The notes: generated from the letters alone by a model not told the origin. DNA of 64,000 nucleotides from Tenebrio molitor (GCF_963966145.1 NC_091047.1:29574001-29638000); one strand, 5' to 3'; shown: positions 1 through 12,427, counted from the first letter of the stretch. Translations and numbers: made by a program.

Positions 1-1020
1 GTCGATAATGACGTGCTCGTGTTTCAAAGGGGATAACTCGTAATCGATATGCGAGGATCAAAGTGTGTGGTGTCCAACAGTCGCATATCATCCGGCTCTT
101 GGAAACTGGCGTCGCCAATAATTCATAGACAGTTGATGATGAACCGGCTTTGGTAAGCTGATACACCGGGGCTGTCGCCGCCGCCGAACTGATACACACG
201 GAGGGGTTGATGTCTTAACGGTGAACCGCACCTGCTCCAAATCGCTCCACGACGCCGGATTACAAGCGGAGGCGGAATCCATTCTGCTAAGTAAACAATA
301 ATCAAACTATCCGAGATTTATGGATTCTGAGGCAGGGATGGAGCGCCGAATTCATTTAGTTCCACCTAAAATGGAACTTTAATTCGCTCCGGGATAGTCT
401 TTTATAATTTCGAGAGCACACGCACACCAGGACTGTATTGCCACCGATTGGGCAAACTTTCGCCGTAAATATTTCCGGAAGGCCGTCACTTATCTGTGTT
501 GATTGCGCATTTCCAAAAAGGGTCCGTCGATAAGAAACCCTGACTTGGCGAATACCTTAGTTAAACAACTCATGAGTGATCGTTAATGGAGCCTTGTTGA
601 AGGCGGATCGGCATTTGCAAACCACATGTTTGTAAGTTACGACAAGTTTGTCTAGCGAGTGGTAAGATTAGAACGCTCTGAACGTAACCAAATTTTGTTT
701 GGAGAGACTCTAGGTATGCCGTATTTGGAGCTAATATACCAATAAGTCGGCTTTTGGGACGTTAACATGACCGGAACAAGAGGTGTTATAGTTTGAGGGG
801 GCATTAGACTGGAGTAGGGTAACACACCTAAAACGGCTGAAACTTATACAGTGTAAACCACGCGACAGAATCTTGTTGATCTGAGGCTAACTACCAACTC
901 CACAAAATTTTAAACAAGATTGTTAAACACTAAACGACGGAAGAAACAAATTTTTGTCACGTCTCTTCCTTGAGTGGCCCACGGAGAGTCATCTTCTTGC
1001 ACATTATCTGTAACTTAATG
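1..1020. other. gene-free unique sequence
   Basis: No reading frame here resembles a known protein and no terminal repeats were found. The first 700 bases are richer in GC and CpG than most of the window. They look like single-copy intergenic or intronic DNA rather than a repeat. I see no promoter or exon that I can support. Confidence 0.5.
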
Positions 1021-1024
1021 CTTC

Positions 1025-1050
1025 TTAATAATAATAATAATAATAATAAA
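1025..1050. repeat. (AAT)n microsatellite
   Basis: About eight uninterrupted AAT/TAA units lie in a run directly visible in the sequence. Nothing suggests a function. Confidence 0.9.
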
Positions 1051-1231
1051 AGACATGAAATGGAACAAGCGTAATATTATTACGAAGCCTTTATGCTATG
1101 CTATGTAATGCCATTAAAAATCATATGATTAAGTGTCACATTCATGACCTACTAAAATTTTAATCATTAGATAATGAAAATAATGAAATTGTGAAATTCA
1201 TTCTACACTAACAATATTTTTAAAACATATA

Positions 1232-1625
1232 ATGCAATCGTGGCAAACTGTCCTTGAAGCCAGTCCTGAAAATCAAAATTTAAAATCAGCCCCAGTACCA
1301 ATGATTAGAAAGAAGGTTTTTCAAGGTGAATTTCAAAGTTCTGCTGTTTGGCTATCAATCCACAAGCAGGTATACTTAAAGGTATTGATTATGGATTTAG
1401 CATCAATATTCACAAAACAAGTTGAATCCAAATGATCACATTTATTAACCACATATTTCAAAAATGTATTAAGAGCAGCTGTGAAAAACAATACACTCGA
1501 TAACATATAGCTTAACTTGAACAATCCGATTGTAAATGTCACAGTTACGATAGTTGTCATCAACGAAGATCAAAAATAGTTCCTATATGAATGAGTCACC
1601 GTTACCAACATCTGATCCAAACACC
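1232..1625 (+). repeat. copy A of an unclassified coding-derived interspersed repeat
   Basis: This stretch resembles 31540-31925. Both share a block ending in a conserved non-coding tail (GTTCCTATATGAAT followed by a CACCGTTA core). Upstream of it, both translate to similar peptides: LNLNNPIVNVTVTI here and LNLNDPTVNVIIAI there. A 67-codon open frame (1232-1435) contains a PVPMIRKKVFQGEF segment that weakly matches the other copy in a different frame. Two stop codons interrupt this copy in the shared region. It looks like the decayed 3' part of an old protein-coding mobile element. I do not recognise the family. The Asn/Val-rich tail is faintly like Crypton recombinase C-termini, but that is a guess. 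Confidence 0.4.
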
Positions 1626-1839
1626 ATAATTCAAAAAGTCAGGTTATGAGAACCTTAGTTTGTGGTTATGTATCTATAAAAAATAATGTATAGCCCCGTA
1701 CCACATGTTTTCGATATTTTTCACAACGCTCTTGATTGAAAATTTTTTTAAACATATGGTACTATTCCTCTGCTGGATACATATGGTGGGGTGAGCCGAT
1801 ATTAAGAGGAAATACTTTTACTTAATCTCAGTCTTTATA

Positions 1840-2372
1840 CTGGGTGCCCCAAAATTCGCGGAACAACGTAGTAGTACGTTGTTAAGTAGTCATTAAGAGA
1901 TCAGGTAAAAGTGTTTAAAAAAATCAATCTTCTTTTTTGTAGAAGATATGGACCTATTCGTTACACTAAATGTGGCAACATTTAAAAACATTCTATGCAT
2001 CCCAATAGTCTGCAAATATTTAATTTTTGTTGTATCCATGGAAATGAGAGGGAAAAATCAAAGCCGTGTTGCCGTACGCTGTTTGAGGTAAAACGAACAT
2101 AAAATTACTACTTGGAAATGCTGGAAATAATGGAGAAAATAATTGCAAACCTGATCACAATCGTTCAAAACTATTAGGCCACTGGCTAGTGAAAGACAAA
2201 TAGTCAAAATCTTTTTTATTATTTAAAATAAATGAGATCAAAGCTGCACCTTTTGGGCCCCCATATCTTCAAATCTAAGAGGTATAGAATTTTTTAATTA
2301 TTTTTCTCGTTATTTTCTAACATGAATTGACATTACCTCATTGAGTTGTTCCGCGAATTTTGGGGCACCCAG
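1840..2372. mobile_element. TA-flanked MITE with 28-bp terminal inverted repeats
   Basis: The ends are perfect inverted repeats of 28 bp (1840-1867 and 2345-2372), beginning CTGGGTGCCCCAAAATTCGC. A TA dinucleotide flanks each side (1838-1839 and 2373-2374), the target duplication expected of Tc1/mariner-type transposition. The 533-bp interior has no transposase frame, so this is a non-autonomous element. Perfect ends suggest a fairly recent insertion. Confidence 0.88.
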
Positions 2373-2390
2373 TATAGTATATAAGGGTAT

Positions 2391-2500
2391 TAGGCCGATA
2401 TGGGTTATATAACTGACGAGGTTGAGATTTTGTAAAATCGAGGCGGAGCCGAGATTTCATAATCAACCGAGTCTGTTATATCCATATCGACCGTATGTGG
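2391..2500. repeat. long imperfect palindrome (hairpin family), core GAGGCGGAGCCGAG
   Basis: The left arm starts TAGGCCGATATGGGTTATAT. The right arm carries GTTATATCCATATCGACC. The tip is GAGGCGGAGCCGAG, which read on the other strand is CTCGGC..CGCCTCG, the core shared with hairpins at 11991, 16137 and 26755. Unlike most members it lacks the AAATAACTATT end motif. It begins 18 bp after the MITE at 1840-2372. Confidence 0.7.
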
Positions 2501-2508
2501 TTTTATAG

Positions 2509-2763
2509 TTTTCTTTATACCAATAATACTTAACATTTAACGATGATTTATTTGTAAGACTGACATTTCTCTTTACTTCAAAAATTAAATTTAGTTGTCA
2601 TTTGTGCCGTAACCGTAGCAACGGCAGCAAAAATAACGGCCTCGGTCTGATAATTTTGAATAACGGCCTATACTTTTGAATAACGGCCTAGACTGTTATA
2701 GGTGTCATATCAATCAAGCATTGAGTATTGATAAATCCTAATAACAGTATGGTATAAAGAAAA
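2509..2763. repeat. short inverted repeats enclosing a tandem AATAACGGCCT motif
   Basis: Fourteen-base inverted arms (TTTTCTTTATACCA at 2509-2522 and its complement at 2750-2763) bracket about 230 bp. Inside, AATAACGGCCT occurs three times between 2630 and 2695, twice within a tandem TTTTGAATAACGGCCTA unit. It could be a small non-autonomous element; no target duplication was identified. Confidence 0.4.
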
Positions 2764-3000
2764 AGAATTTTATCATTACCAGATAATAATACTGAAACGT
2801 TTCTACTTTCTTGACTTTTCCTCAATGAAACATTCCTCCCTTATTTGGTGTATTGTTGGTTGCTCGGAGGATGTTTTTGCGGAAAAATACGAAACCAAAA
2901 CAATGAGAAAAGAAATGTTTATGGGTTCGACGTTGTGTTTTAACAGGTGACTATTAAAATTTTCACTTGTAGTTGGCTTTGAACGAGTTATTTTAACCCT

Positions 3001-4058
3001 CCACCACCCGGCGACACGGCAATTTTGCCGGAGTACATACAAGTAATAGTGCAGTGCTTATCAACATAATTACTGGCGTCTCGCCTCCGCATTTTGACTT
3101 TGTTGTGTATTATGTTCTGTGTCAATGTTAAGGAATTTCCTCACGATATGACATGAATATAATAATATACCTTTTTGAATTTCAACTACCAATGTGTTCT
3201 CTAAATCCAAAATTTTTAAATTATTAAAAAGAGATTGCGGTACTATTCCCGTTGCTGAAATTATAAGTGGTAAAATCGAATTTTCTTCTAAACACTAAAG
3301 ATTTCTCATAGCAACGGAGAGTTCTAAATATTTATTAATTTTTGTGTTGTATGTCTGTGTTATATTGTGTGAATTTGGAACAGCTATATCTAAAAGATAT
3401 GCTTGCTTTTGTTGTTTATTTAAAATAATAATGTCTGGTCTGTTATGCTGAATATGTATATCAGTTAAAACTGTACGATCAAAATATAATTTGTAATTGT
3501 CATTTTCCAAACAACTTTCTGGTTTATAAATATAATGTGGTTGTGTATCCTTTAATAAGTTGAATTTAACTGCTAAATTCATGTGTATAATTTTTGCGAA
3601 TATATCATGACGTTTCTTATATTCGCTTTGAGCCAAAACGGTGCAAGAAGAAATGATGTGTTCAATGGTTTCCCCTTCAGTTCCGCAAATCCTACATTTA
3701 TCAATGATCGATTGCAAACCGCATATGTGTTTTTATAATTTCTTGTATTTATAACACGATCTTGTATTGCAAATATAAAACCCTCAGTCTCAGGATGAAT
3801 ATTTGATTTTTTAAGCTATGCATGAGAAGCCTGAATATTAATGTCTGGTTGTTCTAGTTCTTTAAAATATCTCCCATGTAAAGACTTCTGTTTTATATTT
3901 GCTATTGTGTCAGGTATATTTGGCTCAACAATATCTGAAATTATATTATCACTTAAATTTAAAGGTGTGTAACCTTTATCCGCTGAAACCAAAGCATTAA
4001 AAAAAGTGTTTTCACGAGCTCTATTGAGAAAATAATTTTTTAGTGAAGCAATTTGATT
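3001..4058 (-). pseudogene. 5'-truncated R4-like non-LTR retrotransposon copy
   Basis: Read on the minus strand, this matches 36770-37842 almost base for base, from inside the reverse-transcriptase thumb region to the 3' end (CCGGCAAAATTGCCGTG, then a GGGTGG-rich terminus near 3001). A 140-residue stretch (3717 down to 3295) keeps the CCHC knuckle CRICGTEGETIEHIISSC and the RPD...LLDIAVP signature of the restriction-like endonuclease. Relative to the longer copy it has a 9-bp insertion after MNLA. A Trp codon after AMRNL is changed to a stop, so it is dead. Truncation at the 5' side (about 4058) is typical of target-primed reverse transcription. TTTGAACGAGTT occurs at 2978-2989 and 4114-4125 and may be a target-site duplication. 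Confidence 0.9.
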
Positions 4059-5797
4059 GTGTTATATAACTTATTGATTTATTATAACTTATTTTTAAAA
4101 TAAATTGTGCTTATTTGAACGAGTTTATAACTGATTCTAAGTGATCCATAGTCAACCCTAAGTGAAAATTTTAATAGTTACCCGTTATTTTTCATTTTGT
4201 TTAATTAGGTTCTAATGAGAGGCCGTACCTTCGGAAGGTTTTTCAAAAATTGAATTAAAACAAACACACTTCACTTAAATTTTATTTAACAAGTTATCGA
4301 GTATGGTGGTGTTTAGTCCCAACAAACAGGGTGAATAAATCAGTCAATTTAATAAAGACCTTGGTGGACATTTGACTCAACGAGATTTGGCTTTCGTCCC
4401 GTGAATTTAGATATGACTCATGAATAAATGACTAAGCTGGACAGATACAGAAGTTTATGGCACGAACAGCATTATAAAAGTTTGAGATGCAAACTATGTG
4501 ATCCGATTTAGTTTTGACTTGTTTCCCCAACTAAATTGAACCCGACGCGATAACCCTGAAAACCTTCAGTCAAAGCCTGGTCTACTCCGGTGATTGAAAA
4601 TAAAAGGGAAAAAGGTTCTAGCAGACTTATTGGGTACCTCTCTTCACATGTTAGCTAGCCTAGTTTGGTCACTGTCCCGTTTACTGATGACGCGGCTGTT
4701 TGTGCACTTACGCCGGACCACAGCTAATTGAGTGCGACGGACACTGGCGGTAGCTTCCCCGACGGCGAAGGCTTTCAAGTAATGAATAGTTAATGAAGAT
4801 GTTTTATAATAATTTTATAATAGATCGCCTTGGCGACAACACGCTTCCCCAACCGGTAAATGCAAGCAGATCACATACTTCACGATAAAGAGTTTAATTG
4901 TAAACTCTAAAAAGTCACCAAATGCTCAAAGAAAATAATATAATCTTTACTTTAGCACGATAAAGAACTAAATGCTGTTATTTGACTAATTAAATCGCGA
5001 CTACAAATATGTACAAGAATTAGAGAAATAATTTACTTACCTTGTAATTGTAAAACACGTGGTCACAGAAATAACTGCAGGAAGTACTGAACGTACCTCC
5101 AGCTACTTTGGAGATCAAACCCCGAGTGAATCAAAAAAGCCTTGTTTCCCGTCCCGCGTTTGGTTTTATCATTTTTGGCGCACCCCACTTTCGCAACCCC
5201 TACTTAACCAAACGGGCCAATCAAAATTCTTAATTTATCGAAATTATTCGGACCATTACAATACCCGCAATAATAAATTAAACTGGCCTGAATGCTGTGT
5301 CACCGAGAGTGTGGTGGGTCAGAACATAATAGAGTGGTTCAACCACTCACAAGTATTTGATGAGTTGAGTTAAGCAACATCTGGCGCAGTTGAGGCTTGG
5401 ATGCATTGCCGCTGGAAAAAGAGCGATCATTTGTAACGCCAATATTTTACAGCTTTATTACAAGATTTCAATATTGTCTGTAATTCCTAAAATCAAATAA
5501 ATAGACTCCGACCTTGATTTCGTGTGTGAAAAGTGACCACACAGAAAAATAAATGACAGTACAAATATTCTAGGAATTAGTGCTTTCAAAGTAATTATCT
5601 TTAGTTGATAGAAATATCCCGAATGATGAATAAATTCGTATCCCCTTCTGTATTAAAAAACATTAATTTGCTAAATGGCCGCATAAATCTGATATTTCAT
5701 TAAAATTGTCAAACTTTTGGTGTTTTGAGATATAAATGTGTTAAATTAATGTCAATTGCTTTTTCATATTATTACTCTCAAGTAAATTATAAATATA
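4059..5797. other. gene-free sequence
   Basis: After an AT-rich junction, this stretch is mixed-composition unique DNA. An open frame of 104 codons (5059-5373, plus strand) begins only at a GTG and matches nothing I recognise; I regard it as chance. No terminal repeats seen. Confidence 0.45.
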
Positions 5798-6200
5798 CAG
5801 GGTATTTCACGAATGATAATGAGTCCGGCGGAATAGAAAATGCAACCCACATTGAGAATTTTGGCAAATTTATGACAAAATGCAACAATTTTTTCTCCTA
5901 ACGTTGTGCGTTGTGAAACGAGGCATACAGTTGCCACAAGAGTCCCGTCACAAGGTGATCAAGTCTTACTTACTCCTACCTCTAAAATGTTTCTGAAGAA
6001 AGAATTATTCGGGTCGTAGGATGAGAAAAATTAAAGCGCAGGAAATAGACTATTCAAATGAATACTTTCACATTTTATTTAGAAACATCCTAACTTCGAT
6101 GCAAATATTCAAAATTTAGCAGATCAGAAACGTGAAATTATAACAATAAATAATTACAGTTTATCTACTTTGCGTTACAAATGGGCTCATTATTATATCG
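5798..6200. mobile_element. probable degraded MITE with one clear end
   Basis: TA then CAGGGTATTTCACGAATGAT begins at 5798 and matches the ends of the MITEs at 22959 and 48831 (CAGGGTTATTCACGA and CAGAGTGATTCACGA). A weak inverted counterpart (GGGCTCATTATTATATCGAA) lies near 6184-6203, where the other end should be. The expected terminal CCCTG is missing and a separate hairpin starts there. Confidence 0.4.
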
Positions 6201-6202
6201 AA

Positions 6203-6242
6203 AACAGTTTAATAATAAATCATATTATTAAACTGTTTTTGG
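6203..6242. repeat. small perfect hairpin
   Basis: Arms of about 17 bases (AAAACAGTTTAATAATA and its complement) flank a five-base loop. It sits exactly where the right end of the preceding MITE would be expected, so it may be a nested insertion. Confidence 0.6.
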
Positions 6243-8497
6243 TATTTTTAGCTTTTGTTATATTGGCAATATCAGACGTTTGACGTCAGGCATCAAGGTA
6301 ACGAGTGAAAATTTAGTTAATATAACCTTACCTTTTTGTGAAAAATGTCTGTTGCCAACCCACGGCTAGTCTAATATGAAAACTTGAGCAGTTGAAATTT
6401 TAGGAATTAGTAAAGCAAAGTAGATAAAATAGTATATTACACTCTACTATTTTGTTTGATCACACGATACAATAATAATATAAATAGTGCTTCCAAAGGA
6501 ATTATCGATACTTGATACTTAACGATAATTAAATACGACGTCCATGCCGTGTCCTCTTTTCTCATAACCACTAACTAACGCTACGAAAGAGAAACATCGA
6601 CGCTATTGGAGACAAATTCTTTTCATATTAAGTACAAGAAAAATACACTTTTACAAATATTTCTCATCTGATTGCATTTTTAAATTTTCGATGTGTGTTT
6701 GAGCATTCCATTAAATATTTGTCACTTTTATCTCTTCCTTTTAGAGTAGTCGGAAAAGTGAAATTTAGATCTTATCGTGTAAAGTAATTTGCACTTTTCT
6801 ACCTTTATTGCGTGTTAATGTGGACAAGTCGTGCTGTGAGACGTGTGACAACTTTAATTGTGAAAATAAACACTAATTCGAGTTCTTGTCGAGGTAAAAG
6901 TTGTCACTTGGCGACCTTGTTTTTCAAATATGATAGCAATTGCTTCATGTAAATTTAAAATCAACTTCAAAAGAAATGGGGGCACGCCGCTGCTTCGGTA
7001 AATTACATTTTTCCAGCGTCAACAAAAAATAAATACATTTATGCTGATTATTGATACTATTCACAAAAAATTACTTGATATTTTTGACAAAAATTTCATC
7101 AAATTATTATTACATATTAGGATTGTGAATCGTGGACACACAATACATTTAAATTTTATATTATAAAATTTTTAACAGGTTTTAAGCAAATATTTCATCT
7201 TGGGTTGTTATGTTTTTAACATGAATTGCTTGTGAATGGACTAATGGGTAAATGTTTGTATTCAATAAAACGAAAAACAAATATTTTCGAATTAGTAACG
7301 CCGGAAATTAACAGATATTTTATTGTTTGCCAATATACGATACCTACTAATCTTATCAAATTAAAAACTAAAGCTTTACTTGGTGTAACAATGTTACCAG
7401 AATTTTTCAATTACGGTGATTGTATTGAAAGTCAACAATAAATATAGTCTTTGTAATTCATTTTAGTGCGGCTATTATGGTTCTGCATTAGTTTCTTCTT
7501 CAGCATATTAAGACTAATATCCCACAAAAGACCGCAAAATAGCAGGAAACTTAAAACAAATTAATGCAATTAGCTTTCGGATTGTTGCAAAGTAGCAAAC
7601 CAGGAAAAGAGCATTACTTATTGATATAATAATAAGTTGATATGTAGATGATTTAATAATTTAAATACAATTCTAATTCATGATTCACATTTGACTGGTA
7701 ATGGAAAGAATCGTCTTTATTTACTTTATTTATAGATATAGCATGTGAAACCTCTCAACAACGGGCATCAATGTGTAGTCCTTAATTGTTCGTTGTGAAC
7801 TGTGAAGAGGTAAGTAGGGGTGTCCGTTAATGGAGGATTTATTTCATTTTTTAGAACTTCTTTTTCAGTTCAAAACTATTTTTGACTGAATTGCCAATAA
7901 AAATCTAAAAATTAATCACACATAACTAAAATATCAATTTAGATTTCCTGAAAAAAGTACTCTAGTAATATAATTATAATCATATATTTGAGGTCCTTGC
8001 GAAATTTTATAACGGGCCTTCAAATAAATTTATATTTAGAACAACCTCTGAAAATTCAATTGTTTGCAACATTTTTCCAGCGTAGAAAATGACACAAGAA
8101 ACGTCTGAGATTTTAACGAAATAAAATTAGGTTAGAAAATATTTTTAATTTTTGTAGTGCATTATTCCTATTTCCCCTTCACGGAATATGACAATATGAA
8201 ATTGGAAAAAAGCTTACTATATAACCTGTGTAACTCCGGAGAATAATTGGTTACCTACAAAAATTACTTTACACTGTTAACAGAATCAGAATGCCGCCTA
8301 CGCCTACTCTAAATATATATGTATTTATTTGAAGACCCGATATATTTTAATCAATTACAATTTTGACATTTAACAACATGTGTTGCTAGTTTTTAATGTT
8401 GCAAATTGGTAAATCTTTTTTACAAGGGTGAATGGATGTGGCAGTTGCTGATATTCCAACAAATTGTTACAAATTTTTAAAATTTTTAAATATTTAA
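6243..8497. other. gene-free AT-rich sequence
   Basis: No protein family recognised. Two overlapping frames of 64-71 codons on opposite strands near 7216-7441 have no recognisable motif. No long inverted or direct repeats were noticed. Confidence 0.45.
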
Positions 8498-8499
8498 TA

Positions 8500-8820
8500 C
8501 AGGATGATCAAAAAGGACTGTTTAAGTTGGCAATACAATTAAGAGTATTTTGTTATACGGTTGTTTGCAATACTGCAACTGGATACGTCTTTTGACAGGT
8601 ATTTGACGTGAAATCAACAGCGACAAAATTGTCGGTAATGTATGTATAAAAATCATTTAAAAGGCAACGGTACTATTGCGGCCAAAACATTTCGTCCACC
8701 CGTTTGAATTTGAACTGTCAACTGTCGTGAAGTCGTCAGCAACCGGAAGTTACTCCAGTTATATCATTTAAAAGTAAAAATCAGTACTGCCAACTCAAAC
8801 AGTCCTTTGTGATCACGCTG
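8500..8820. mobile_element. MITE related to the DUF4817 Tc1/mariner element at 52.6 kb
   Basis: Left end CAGGATGATCAAAAAGGACT and right end, read inward, CAGCGTGATCACAAAGGACT are inverted repeats of roughly 38 bp. They closely resemble the ends of the autonomous element at 52609-54315 (CAGCGTGATCAACAAGGACT). A TA lies before the left end (8498-8499); the right flank reads TT. The 321-bp interior has no transposase, so it was presumably mobilised by a relative of that element. Confidence 0.8.
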
Positions 8821-9626
8821 TTTTTAATTTTTTGACATGTCAACAATTGATTTTTTATATTTTTTTTCTGTCGTAATATGTACTTACATAGTACATATGT
8901 ATGTACTTTGATTTGAGAGATATTTTCAAAATTTTAATTTATTTGCTGTCCCACCTTCCTCTTTTGCTTTCTTTATATTTATCCTGTTTTTGGTTTTTCT
9001 TTGTACATCAGAAAGCATTTCTACACAATTTGTTAAACCGCAAATTAAAGAAAATTCAAAATTTCCTGTTACGCACTTTAACAAACATTTAGTCTTGATT
9101 TATTTTCTAATTATTATTTTTCGCAAAAATTTTTAAACATTAATTTGTGTGTGGAATAATAAATTCCTTAATATTTTTTTCAATTCAACAATATTATAAA
9201 TTAAACATATTTATTTAGGAGGTTATTGTTGTTTAACCTTATTCCTCTTCTCATGATTTGTTACCGTTCATATGACGAACTGATTTATTTAGTCTCTCAT
9301 CATTATTTAGACACTTATCATAAACCACAGTAAAAATGAAAAATGCTTTGACAGAATTAAAATTATGCTTAAAGTTCTGAAAGATATGTACAACGTATTT
9401 CCTATTTTTATTATTTTATCTACGGTCGCGTAAAAAGTAGGCACTTTTTGCACTAAAAATCGTTGTCAAAGTTGACGTTTAGAGAAACTGACGGAATCGT
9501 TCTCTAAAAGTTTTAGAGCACGATTTCTCGCTTTTATGGCACAGAACTGTCAGAATACAACAATCGAATTTGTTGGAAACATTGTTTAGGATGCTAAACG
9601 ACGTGGTTCTCAAACGACTTTGGTTA
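8821..9626. other. gene-free AT-rich sequence
   Basis: T-rich to mixed DNA without recognisable genes or repeats. A 63-codon frame at 8901-9092 is hydrophobic by composition only. Confidence 0.4.
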
Positions 9627-9628
9627 TA

Positions 9629-10012
9629 CAGGGTGTTTGAAAATTGCTAGTACAAAAAAATACTGGTAATTGGTGATGGTGAGTTAAAGTCATTGGCAAA
9701 AATTTTTTTAATAAAAGTCCCCTAGTTTTCGAGATAAAAATTACTAAAAATTGGGTTAAAATTGTTAGTACCATTGTTAGTTGCCAAAATCTTGCAAAAA
9801 AATATTTATTTTTCATATTGTTGTATAGTCCTTCATTATCACGCTTGGTTACCAAGGTTTAAAAAATACTGCCCCGCCTAAGGCGTAAAATATACGGGGA
9901 TAGGGTTACTTTATCCCTTTTGTTTAAAAAAATTAAAAATTGGTTTTTTGGATTTCTTAGGGCTTCTAGATGCCACAGTTTTTTTTTGTACCAGCAATTT
10001 TCAAACACCCTG
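9629..10012. mobile_element. TA-flanked MITE (CAGGGTGTTTGAAAATTGCT ends)
   Basis: CAGGGTGTTTGAAAATTGCT at 9629 and its inverted counterpart ending at 10012 share about 32 bp with few mismatches. TA duplications lie at 9627-9628 and 10013-10014. The 384-bp interior is non-coding. Confidence 0.88.
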
Positions 10013-10105
10013 TATAAAATATTGAACAAATGAATTATTTTATACAAATTTATGTTGAAACCGCTGTGATGATCTCAGGATCGTAGATAAAATGTTGTAA
10101 GACAT

Positions 10106-10230
10106 ACGTGTAAAAAGTTCCTTTGTTGCACTCACATCTTTTAAAATACTCCCTCGTACCTCGGTCGTATTTTAAACCCGTTCGTGCAATAAAGGATAAC
10201 TTTTTACACTTATATCTTAAATAACTATTT
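10106..10230. repeat. long imperfect palindrome (hairpin family) ending AAATAACTATTT
   Basis: The left arm runs ACGTGTAAAAAGTTCCTTTG and the right arm GCAATAAAGGATAACTTTTT. The tip is CTCGTACCTCGGTCG and the right flank ends TTAAATAACTATTT. Tip and end match the family described at 11991, 16137, 26755, 38863, 39311, 42886 and 56279. Confidence 0.75.
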
Positions 10231-11990
10231 CCATGTCGAGTCTCTTATTAATTTTATTGCTATATGATAAAAGCACGAATGTTCAATTTTCTTTTGTTTT
10301 TAAATACTTATCCTAAGTAAATTTTTCTGTGCATCCTTCGGATTTATCAAGTTAAGAAAATATGTCTAACTTTTTGAATAGCCCTGTGTATCATTAAAAC
10401 AAACTGTCTGTCAGGGTAAAAGATTAAAGAATAAAATAAATGGTTGCCCGAAATAAAGTTGTTAAATAATGGATTAAAGTTGGGAGGTCTGTCACTGTCA
10501 GCGATTGTTTCGTTTGAAAGAAAGTTGGTCTGTAATGAACGACGACAACAACCTTTCAGAAAAAAATATTTTTCAGGTACTTTTAATGGAAAAACAATCA
10601 TTAATGCCAAAGAATTTGTATAATGTGTAGTGTTTGTTTGCAATAAAGCAGTTAAATAAAACCGAAATATGTATTGATTAATTCTAGTCATTTCATTATC
10701 GTCTGGTGCAAATTGCTATTTAGAGTTAAATTAGGTATCGGAAAATGTCTGTTTAATGCTTAATTAGCATGATGCATTACGTGCGAGTTTTGATTATTTT
10801 GTAGCGCATCACCGGACAATCAAGATTTAATCGTGATAATTATAGCGGCGCCGCAACGTGTTAGCAGGATTTCCAGCAGGATTTTTTCCCTTTATGGGCA
10901 TAAAGAAAAGTGGCCGGTGCCCGCGGCCACTTCCTGCCGTAAATAATATAATACCCCGGATGGCTGTTACAAATTGAATTTCCATTCAAATGGTCCTGAA
11001 AGAGTGTCCTAAAGTTGTTAGACATTTCCGCGCGAGACATTTCATAACATTTCAGCCACGAAATGTACACGTCCGCCTTAAACAGAGGTAAATAACTGAA
11101 AAGTCGGCTTTTCTACGCATGAAACGCGATAAAAGAAATAGGTCTGCGTGCGCTGAATGAATATCATTCAACCTTTCCGATACACACTGTCTTACAATAT
11201 CTATATAAAAGACATAAAATTCTAGACGGCTGCCACTCGTTCCGCAGGATCAACCGACTATATGAAACATAACGCCCAATGTTTGCCACATTTGCCAACC
11301 TAAGAAACAAAATAATTTCGGACGATATCGAAGAAAAGAGACGGTGGACGACGTATTGGTTTCAATAAACATGAACCGCTGACGAGGGGAATTTGCTGAA
11401 ACGAGCAAATTGACTACCTACGAAGTTTTCAAACTGTTACAACGATGGTGTAAACAATATGGAATGATGAAGTAAATTTGGAAAGTGTTAAGCTGCGAAA
11501 GACAAGAATCGAGTCGTTGATTAAGTTTTGAGGTTGTCTCGTTTCAAACAGCGTCATTTGGTTGTGCGCCCGTAAAGCTTTACACACGGTCGTAAACTAA
11601 TAATTGTGACAATAATAGTACTAGTATAACTGAACAATGACTGCCATACACTATAAACAAAAACAATAAACATTAAAATAACATTAGTGTGAAATGTAAA
11701 TTGCTGTCAAAGTTATCGGGTAAAAAATATCAACATTATTGCCACGTGGAGTTATAGCTGTACGATTATGTAAGTTGAATTTTTGTGATTTTTTTGGCCT
11801 CACAGTAAAATAATTACAAAAATATTTCACTTTGATGGTACTATTGACTACATTCACTAAATCCTGACTTTTTTCTTTCTGGACTGTAACGGCGAATTTA
11901 TAGTTTCTTTCCTCCACAGGTCAGGTCAGTGAATATTTAATAGTCGTTTTTTATTCTAGATTGCGAAATGACTCTTTTGTATTTGAGATT
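10231..11990. other. gene-free sequence with a GC-richer island
   Basis: No gene recognised. A segment at about 10.8-11.4 kb is richer in GC and CpG and looks single-copy. Minus-strand frames at 10347-10691 and 10861-11070 have no recognisable domain and no coding signature that I can see. Confidence 0.4.
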
Positions 11991-12104
11991 AATAGTTATT
12001 TACATTAGAGTACGGTAGGTGTATTTTACAGCGCGACAACTAGGTTTCAGGTACGAGCGCGAAGCCGAGTGCCTGATTAGTTGTAGCGCTGTAAAATACA
12101 TTTG
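11991..12104. repeat. long imperfect palindrome (hairpin family), AATAGTTATTT end
   Basis: AATAGTTATTTACATTAGAG at 11991 precedes a stem: left arm 12020-12054, right arm 12069-12100. The arms differ only by a 3-bp gap and a few mismatches. The tip is GAGCGCGAAGCCGAG. Outer sequence and tip are shared with the hairpin at 16137-16253, although the basal stem halves have diverged. Confidence 0.8.
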
Positions 12105-12418
12105 GTCTTGGTTTTGGTCTCTTCAATGACTTGTACTAGAAGTTAGTATGACTTTTATTTCCTTAATCTGAAATGTGCCACTGTGAACATTTTACGTTAG
12201 GAACAATAAATGAAGCATCACCCTAGAGCAATCAGAGATTACAGGATAAATTGATGAAACAGTTGAATACTAAAATAAAGTGGAAAATTTTGCCCTTAAT
12301 CTTGTTCATGGTATGACTAAATTTTTTTTTAATAGCTATCCTTGATGGTATTTTTTTATTGCTCTTACGGTACTAATAATTACAAAAGACTCGTTGTCTC
12401 TTATTTTTGTACAAATTA
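12105..12418. other. gene-free AT-rich spacer
   Basis: Nothing recognised. The last bases supply the TA target site (12417-12418) of the pogo-like element. Confidence 0.5.
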
Positions 12419-12427
12419 CCGTAAGAT

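Noticed and set aside
2803..3042. 79-codon minus-strand frame, and the similar frame at 37776-37964
   Set aside because: Both are translations of the shared 3' untranslated tail of the R4-like element; only the part inside the tail is similar.
5059..5373. 104-codon plus-strand open frame
   Set aside because: It begins at a GTG, not used as a normal start in animals, and has no recognisable family or splice context.
10375..10395. CCCTGTGTA as a MITE right end
   Set aside because: No matching left end could be found upstream.
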